Source: Xiphias gladius (taxonomy: Eukaryota; Chordata; Actinopteri; Istiophoriformes; Xiphiidae). From it: a stretch of DNA of 64,000 nucleotides. This document shows, in pieces, positions 57,475 to 64,000 of this stretch. Every line of letters starts with the position of its first letter. Positions within the stretch are counted from its first letter, which is position 1. The notes below the pieces were generated by a model. That model saw only the letters and a list, made by a program, of their open reading frames with translations. It made no database searches and had not been told where the DNA came from. Position numbers and translations under genes: made by a program. The stretch lies in assembly GCF_016859285.1 (NCBI RefSeq), contig NC_053416.1, forward strand, positions 5,661,001 through 5,725,000, given 5' to 3'.

Positions 57475-60400
57475 CTGGGAGAATGCGGGGCTCATGTCAG
57501 ATCACTGAAGGGTTTGCTATTTGTCTCGTTAAGACCATCAGACAACAAGTGGGTGAGATGCATACTGTGGAGATGTAAAAGATTCTCATAAAAAGAGAAC
57601 AGTATCTGTTCACTGGAGTTAATTTGAGTGTACAACTGTAATTATGTTTCTATTAAAATTTTGCCCAAGTTTTGAAGGGATAGTTTAACAAGGAATAGTT
57701 CAAAATTAGGGAATACACTTATTCACTTGTTCTCCAAGAGTGAGATGAGTAGATTGATATCAATCTCTCCTGAGCCTGGTAGGCAATTAGCCTAGCTTAG
57801 CATGAGGACTGGAAGAAGGTCGGAAACAGCTATCTTGGCTCTCTCCAAAGTTTATGGTCAGACAGTCCACCCAGCAAAACCTCTAAAGCTCACTAATTAA
57901 CATGCTGTATCCCCTTTGAGGTTGCCAGATTTGTTATCATCGTGCCTGTACGAAGACATACAGTATGCAAAACCTGTGCTCAACAGCTATATCTGGCAAC
58001 ATGTGCTATAGCTGGAGACACTGCACAGAAGCGCGGGGACGATGGATAAATGTCAAGAACAAGTTCTAGTGTGCAACTCCCCATAAAACCACAAATTTTC
58101 ATTTTTACCTGCAGTTTTTACAATAGGAGTTTTTTTCCAAAATTGTGTACAATTCTTTTTGAAATTTCCCCCCAAAAAAGATGTGAATGGGAGCGTGTTT
58201 CCATTACTTACATTTCTGTGAATATATTCAAAAGGACCTGACAAAATTATTTATTCTATGGAGAACCCTTCTTATTACTAATGGTACCATCATGGCATTT
58301 CAGTGATGCTTTCCCCCTAAGATAGCATATCTTCTCTTTGATCCATGTGTACCTTGTGATACAACATTGGCCCCTGTCTGGATTAACCGCGGGATGTCTT
58401 GGTTGAACACTTTTATTCTTTTTTTTGCTCCTTCTGGTGGACTGGACACAGTGAAACGAAGCTTGACGTGTTCTGTCTACCACAGAAGAAGCAGAAAAAA
58501 TTTTCAAGGTCTAATCGAAAAATCTTCGTTTATTGCATCTTCTCTTATTGATATGCCAACCTCAACTTCGGCCAAAAACTCTCTTTTGTTATATTTCAGT
58601 TTTTCCCTCAAATTTCTGGAGTTCCTACTCATGTTTTTTTTTTACAAACAGGTGAATACCGGCGGGTACCTTGTGTGTGTTTAAGAGGCCGAGAAACACT
58701 GAGTTCTCTGCCTCTTGCGTGCCGTGAGAAAGCTCTCAGCCACCTCAAGGGAATGCAGGTTCGAGATAAGGACCCAGGAACGTTTAAATAAAGTCCAGGA
58801 GAAAAGGCCTGTGCTTTCAAAGCTACTGTAACAGCTGGGCCAATCAAAAGCAATTTCCCTTCCCTCCCAAAACTCCTCCACAAAGCCCCCTGGCCTGGGG
58901 TTTCTGGCCAAAACTTGTGGTCCACCCTGGGAATTCTCTGAAACCACAGTGCACAAAGTGCCATTCTAGGAAAAGCCATTTAGCTAAAAGGCTTCATTTA
59001 AGGCGGTAAGCATGGTATAATGGGGTAAATAATGCTGCAGGTGATGACAAGCCAGCATCCCACTTGTCTTTTCCAGCATTCTTGGAAAAAACATGTCTTG
59101 GAGCTAATTCAGAAACTATCCAGCCCAGATCTTAGCTGACTTCTCTTTTGATGTTTCATCCTACCTCTTTCTCTCATTTCTCCAGTTGAAAGATGACTTG
59201 GTTAAAAAAAATTAAAATGTTGATTTCCCACCTTCCCTCCTAGACAGGTCCTCATTATCCCCTGTTTCAGGCCCAGTCCCTTTTCAGTCCCTCTCTACTT
59301 ATTCTACTGGATACACTTACTCAAATTTCTTTTCAAACTGCTCCTCTCTTTCACTATTTCCTTGCCACTAATCCTTCCTGTGCAGCCAACACATTTCGTT
59401 CTCTATTTTTCTGCTTCCTAGTCCCGCAAACACCCCTTACCCCTTCCCAGATAATCCACAATTACCTGTACATCTTTTTTAAAACTGTTGAGGTATATCT
59501 GTCTCCATTACTCTGATACAGGTTTTATGGTTTGAGCTCTGTTTATAGTCAAAACCAGTGTCAGAGGTGTTCACCTGAGGCTGTGGCCTACCCTGCAGTG
59601 CTCTGATCTCTCAGGGTAGCACGTCCAAAACCCCATCTGTGAGGAAAGCGGATAGTTGTGTGTCCGCTACCTACTGAGCGTGTCCGACACCCCCGTAACA
59701 CCCACACGCAGTCTGACCTCAGACCTACACTGAGAATCTGGCTCCGAACCAAGACCACAAATATGACATTTACCATTAGGAAGGAAAGAAATTTAAACAT
59801 GGAGTTGAACGTGGAGATTAGTAAAATGAACATGTCTGAAGGCCTTCGGATAGTCCAGTTAAGTCTGATGTACACAAAGGAAGCTGTGACGTGGCTTAAA
59901 ATAAACACTGTGCAATTACAAAATACACCTCGGATCTTCACATGCAAAAGAACACTCCGTCTTCACCATAGTTCGTAAGACGTTTTATAGCCATGAGCAC
60001 TATGCCAGCTCCATGTGACATCAGGAAAAAAAAAAAAAATCAATCTCTCAACTTAAGGTTTGAGGGTGACAGAGTAGGTGTATATGTTTAAAAGAAGAAG
60101 AAAAAAAAAAAAAAAAAACAACCTGCTACCTTGTGTATCAGTTTTCCAATCAGAGAATTCCCAGCACAAAGGACTCATTGAGCAGGGAGAGACTGGTGGC
60201 ATTGTCTCCCAAAGGTTAGTTTCCCCCCGTCGGGGACTACACCTTCCTTCACAAATCCCTCCCCAACATTCTGCTGAGGTTAAGTGGAATGCAGTCGGTG
60301 GAGAGCGTGGGCAATTATTCGACCACTGTCGGGCCCTGAGGAGAGCAGGCTTCCCAAAAAAGTATATCACATACGTACTGTAAGTGTATTGAGGACAAGG

Positions 60401-62837
60401 GGCAGATCGTTGCTATTGTTACACTTGTGAAAGAAGTAATGATGAAGAATCCGTGCGTTTTAGTGCTGAAGTGATTAGTTGATTAATTAATGTGACAGAA
60501 TATTAATCGGTAACTATTCTGACAACTTTCTATTTCAGTTCTTTAATCGAACAGAAAATGGCATATCTTGTTGGCCCAATAAGCTTGATGGAGAAGCCAT
60601 GTTTTATAAACCCCAATTCTTATAAATCCGGAGCTGGTCCCAATTCAGAAGTGCGTCTTGATACCCAACCCTAGGTGGTTGGTATTGATCCTAAAAAGCC
60701 TCACCAGATCACACCTGCTCTATATTCTTCTTCTACAGTTGTTTTTCCGAGTGTGTACAACTCATTAAAAAAAAAAAAAAACACATGATCCATCACTTAA
60801 GATACCCTCCTTTAAATTTAGGTGTGCAGTGAGAAATGTGTGTGCAATACTGCATGTCTGAGTACCTCTCAGGAAGCTCCTGTTCTGGGCAGTCCTGGTA
60901 GTACCTGATGAAGAACCTCTCAGCATCCTCTCTCTCTCCACTAGACACTGCACTCCCATTCAAGACCACGACAGATGGCAGCCTGCAGGCGGGAGCAGCA
61001 GTCCAAAACGTCATGAAAATGTATTTGAAAGTATGATGAATAGACAGAAAATAAGTCGACATGCTCTCCTGCATGTATATGGAAATAGGGATTTGATGTG
61101 TGTGTATAGCTTTAGACTCACTGTGCTAAAAGGAGGCTACGTCTCTCCTGGGTGGTGTAAGGCTGCAATAAAGGAATCCCCTTTGCTTTGACTTCCTCCA
61201 GCTTGGGGAAGAAATTCAGCCTCTCAATGTCCTCCCATTTACTAAGCCCTGAATAACAAAACATCACAGAGTTTTTAGGGGCAGGGTGACTATTTGTTCA
61301 TATCATGCACTGAGTTATGGACATTGACAGGTTGAACTGTACACGGTCTTCATTATCCCTCGCAGACCTGAGTTGTTGAGGTTGATGCCGCGCAGGTTGG
61401 GGAAGAGGCGCTGCAGTGTTTCCGGGGTGTCTGCCACAGAGTCCACACTGTTATTGGCCAGCACCAGTGTACTCAGACACGGATACATCAAACCAAACTT
61501 CCTTACTTCTGCCCATTCCTGCAGCTGGTTGTCTGTAATCTGCAGCAGGCGTAGTGACGGACAGGACGTCTGGGATTCCGACACAGTGTTGTAGCCATTC
61601 AGGCAAAGGAAAAGCTCCTCCAGCCTGGAAGATGAGGCACGAGGTACTGGTCAAGTTTGAGAAATGTACAGTAGGTATGAAAAAAACATTTTTTAGTAGT
61701 ACTGTTTTTTTGTGCTTATGTTTCTTCTTCTGGCTCTTTACCCTGAGGTTCCTACATTCAGGGTTTGTGTTCAACGTTTTCCCTAGGATGGAGCTGTAGC
61801 AGTGGAGGCGAAGCGAAAATATTTTTGCTTGCGCTCGCACAGTGCGTCCTGCTGGGAAATTTCAGTGGATCTGCCGGCACCAGAAGGGCTTTGAGGCCTG
61901 AGTCCATGCAGTACATTTGTGCACAGTAATGAGCAGGGGAAATGTCTGTCTGGCTTACAAATGAAATGTCTCAAGACTTAGGAAAATACACTTCCACTTA
62001 ACCTAACAAAAGTATAATCTTTGCAAAAATTATTGAACATAAAATCTATCAAAGACCTATACTGTTGTGTCAGCAGTGTTAATTCACTTAAATATAATGA
62101 CTTCTGCAATGATAACTTAAATTTATGAAGTTTCTTTGAAGTATTCCAATCTACATAATATATAAGGTTAATATCTCTGTGAGGAAATCGGTCAGTTGTC
62201 TTTGAGATTGACGGCTTTCGCACGTCACGGTGGCCCCTCGCGCATACCAATGCCCGCCTCCAGGAAGAATAAAACAATCGGCACGCCTGGAATACCCACT
62301 ATCTATGTATCAAGATGGATCTTCCAAATGTTGCTTACGTCACAGATATGCGTTGTCTTGTATATTCCTATCAAATGATTGCAGATTGCTGTAACGTTAC
62401 TGTTGCTGTAAAAAGGGACGTTTTATTTGCCACTGTTGCCAAGTGCTTGCTCATGAGGGTATGTTGGGTCTCTGTAAATAGTATCGTAAAGAGTACAGTC
62501 TAGATCTGCTGTATATGAATGACATGATCACGGTGGTGAAAAGGGACCAAACAAAGAACGTATTTGCTCTGTGTACTGGTCTTTGCGTGCTTCACCACAC
62601 GGTGATTCCATCAACACCAGCACCATTAAAGCAGTTTACATGTTCCATCACTTACTCTGGTGTATGTTGTGTGAGTGTGTGCACCGTGTCCCAACTGATG
62701 TGTGTGTTGATCAGGACAAGTCGCCGGACCCTGGAGAAAATCTCAGCCATGCTGGGCTCCAGCTCCACGCCGCTCAGAGGGTTCGTGCTCAGATTGAGGA
62801 AGTCCAGGTGGGGGATGTTGGAAACAATAGTGCAGAT
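57129..62837 (-). CDS. tbcel: tbcel, tubulin-folding cofactor E-like, partial (C-terminal 342 aa; 5' end outside window)
   Basis: LRR protein related to tubulin cofactor E but without the CAP-Gly domain. The mammalian protein destabilises tubulin and commits it to proteasomal degradation. Five exons are visible: 62837-62656, 61624-61368, 61248-61122, 60982-60866 and 57474-57129. Lengths 182+257+127+117+346 give 1029 nt, and phases agree at all four junctions. Domains are leucine-rich repeats ([63 protein letters not shown]), then [19 protein letters not shown] and a C-terminal ubiquitin-like domain ([18 protein letters not shown] to [12 protein letters not shown]). Compared with human TBCEL (424 aa), roughly the first 95 residues are missing because their exons lie beyond base 64000. 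TBCEL also sits directly upstream of TECTA in human. Confidence 0.93.
57675..57960 (+). mobile_element. Dispersed repeat ('GAGTGAGATGAG...TTAGCATGAGGACTGG' family)
   Basis: AAGAGTGAGATGAGTAGATT, ATTAGCCTAGCTTAGCATGA, CGGAAACAGCT and AAGCTCACTAATTAACATGC match the copy at 31070-31560 in the same order and orientation. Confidence 0.65.
60440..60600. mobile_element. Short dispersed repeat fragment
   Basis: TGATTAGTTGATTAATTAAT and ATCGGTAACTATTCTGAC resemble the family at 29930-30240. Strongly truncated. Confidence 0.35.
60866..60982 (-). CDS. tbcel: tbcel exon (linker)
   Basis: Encodes [19 protein letters not shown] to [16 protein letters not shown], strongly similar to the human [14 protein letters not shown] block. 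It ends in phase 2. Confidence 0.93.
61122..61248 (-). CDS. tbcel: tbcel exon (LRR end)
   Basis: Encodes [20 protein letters not shown] to [14 protein letters not shown]. It ends in phase 2 at GCACA|GTGAGT. Confidence 0.92.
61368..61624 (-). CDS. tbcel: tbcel exon (LRR)
   Basis: Encodes [20 protein letters not shown] to [12 protein letters not shown]. It ends in phase 1 at TCAG|GTCTGC, a weaker donor fixed by frame. Confidence 0.92.
61625..62655 (-). other. tbcel: tbcel intron
   Basis: About 1 kb with no exon or repeat recognised. Confidence 0.65.
62656..62837 (-). CDS. tbcel: tbcel exon (LRR, first visible)
   Basis: Encodes [20 protein letters not shown] to [14 protein letters not shown]. 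Acceptor GTTGCCAG|ATC is in phase 0, and it ends in phase 2 at CAGA|GTAAGT. It corresponds to human residues from about 95. Confidence 0.92.
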
Positions 62838-64000
62838 CTGGCAACCCACACGAATAGAAAAAACAAGCAAAAAAAAAAACCTTAGAAAGAACATTAAGTA
62901 TATACAATACGTAGAAGTTTGAGTTGTTAATCATTTATAAAAATGATTACAAATGTGTGTGATAGATATTAGTGGAGGGTCGTGCAGGTGAATCCACCTG
63001 CATGGACTTACCATAGGGTGTACAGGGCCTTTAAATTATGAGTGAAACATGCACACATTTTGAAAGGTTTCTTATACTGTGCTCGACAAGTGAGAAAAAA
63101 CAAATCATGTTCATTTCAGTTGTATCTGGTTTACCTTTAGATTGTCGGACTATAAATTCAGCTTAGCTTGGTTTCAAAAAAGATTTAAGTTATAGTTTTG
63201 CTTTTATTTGAATAACAGCAGCCCACCTTTAGATAAAAAAGCTTCTGAATGGAAAATAAATACACATGAGAACTCACTGGAAAGCCCAAGCGAACGACAT
63301 AACAGCTTTTACCGCAAGACCAAACATCAAATAATCAGTCAACCCTGCTTCTCGATAAATAAGAGTGGTAACAGATACGTTAACTGGCACAGCAGGAGGG
63401 AACCCTGCCTCCAGCCAGCACTCAAATCACCCTGGCCTCACCACAAGGCTGTCACATATACCGTATGTGCTGTATCACATCATCACGGCATAATTCTGTT
63501 GAATTCGAGCCTAAGGGCATTGTGAAAGCGAGATGAGAAGAGCTGCGCTGCAACTTTAGCCCAGATGTTTTTTGTTTTGCTTGATTGGTTGGGGGGGGTC
63601 ACGCAATATAACTGCTCTAATGTGGATGCCATTAAAAAAAAAAGAAAAAAAGAAAAAAGACAATTATCTAGTTACATCCGCACAACACTTTGACATGTCA
63701 CAGCAGTTAGAGCGCAGGTGTAAATAATAAAATTAATAACAGCTCAATTCCATTTAGCTGCTTCAGGTTCAGGGTCCTGGTATTGTTCATGCTGGCTCAC
63801 TGCCACGCTGTCATTTATTACAGGATCACTTGAATAGAACAGAGCCCCTGTTAATGCTACTAGTAACACCTGTGCTTTTCATGGTATGACAAGTCAAGAT
63901 GTCTTCCCTGGAAAAGGTCTGTTCCACATCATTCATCATTTAAGCCTTTTTTTTTTTTCACTGCAGACATTTTTGGCATTCCCTGCTAGAAAAAGCACAC
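62838..64000 (-). other. tbcel: tbcel upstream intron to window edge
   Basis: No exon matching the N-terminal ~95 residues of TBCEL was found. The sequence is AT-rich with A tracts at 62869-62878 and 63632-63658. The missing exons must lie to the right of the window. Confidence 0.6.

Larger units (their letters stand above)
57475..60865 (-). other. tbcel: tbcel last intron (3.4 kb)
   Basis: Contains dispersed repeats at 57675-57960 and 60440-60600 and A tracts at 60025-60040 and 60100-60118. No coding exon recognised. Confidence 0.7.

Overview
This is about 64 kb of a ray-finned fish genome, most likely a percomorph teleost. It holds intron-rich vertebrate genes whose splice sites fit in phase, (TG)n and (TCTG)n microsatellites, and many diverged interspersed repeats of kinds common in perch-like fishes. 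The species cannot be named from this sequence.

Three protein-coding genes are present, all on the minus strand. From high to low coordinates, which is transcriptional order, they are: (1) tbcel, tubulin-folding cofactor E-like (57129-62837). Its five C-terminal coding exons are here and its first ~95 codons lie beyond the right edge. (2) tecta, alpha-tectorin (25580-46610). All 23 coding exons were rebuilt and predict 2197 residues: signal peptide, NIDO, four von Willebrand D modules with C8/TIL, a ZP module, an EGF-like domain and a hydrophobic C-terminal tail. (3) usp2, ubiquitin-specific protease 2 in its short 'b/USP2-45' form (4720-14529). It has 12 coding exons and predicts 403 residues with the full Cys-His-Asn triad. 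In all three genes the exon phases sum to an intact reading frame. TBCEL and TECTA are also neighbours in human, and USP2 lies on the same human chromosome arm (11q23), so this is a compact version of an ancestral block.

Layout: 1-3.8 kb is intergenic and includes a ~0.9 kb TCTG/TCTA microsatellite. 3.8-4.7 kb is probably the usp2 3' UTR. 4.7-14.5 kb is usp2, with a GC-rich promoter at ~14.15-14.9 kb. 15-25.5 kb has no recognisable gene and carries repeats, including a short hAT-like element with terminal inverted repeats and a near-perfect 8-bp target duplication. 25.6-48.5 kb is tecta with a probable upstream 5' UTR exon. 48.5-57 kb is intergenic. 57-64 kb is tbcel.

The three products do not form one pathway: a deubiquitinase, an inner-ear extracellular matrix protein and a tubulin regulator. 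The most unusual observation is an inverted partial copy of tecta coding exon 9, including its 3' splice site, placed just past that exon's donor. In the pre-mRNA it could fold back over the whole exon. Other points are a GC-AG intron in tecta, an unresolved micro-exon at the vWD4 boundary, loss of the acidic motif in vWD3, and CA repeats directly after two splice donors.
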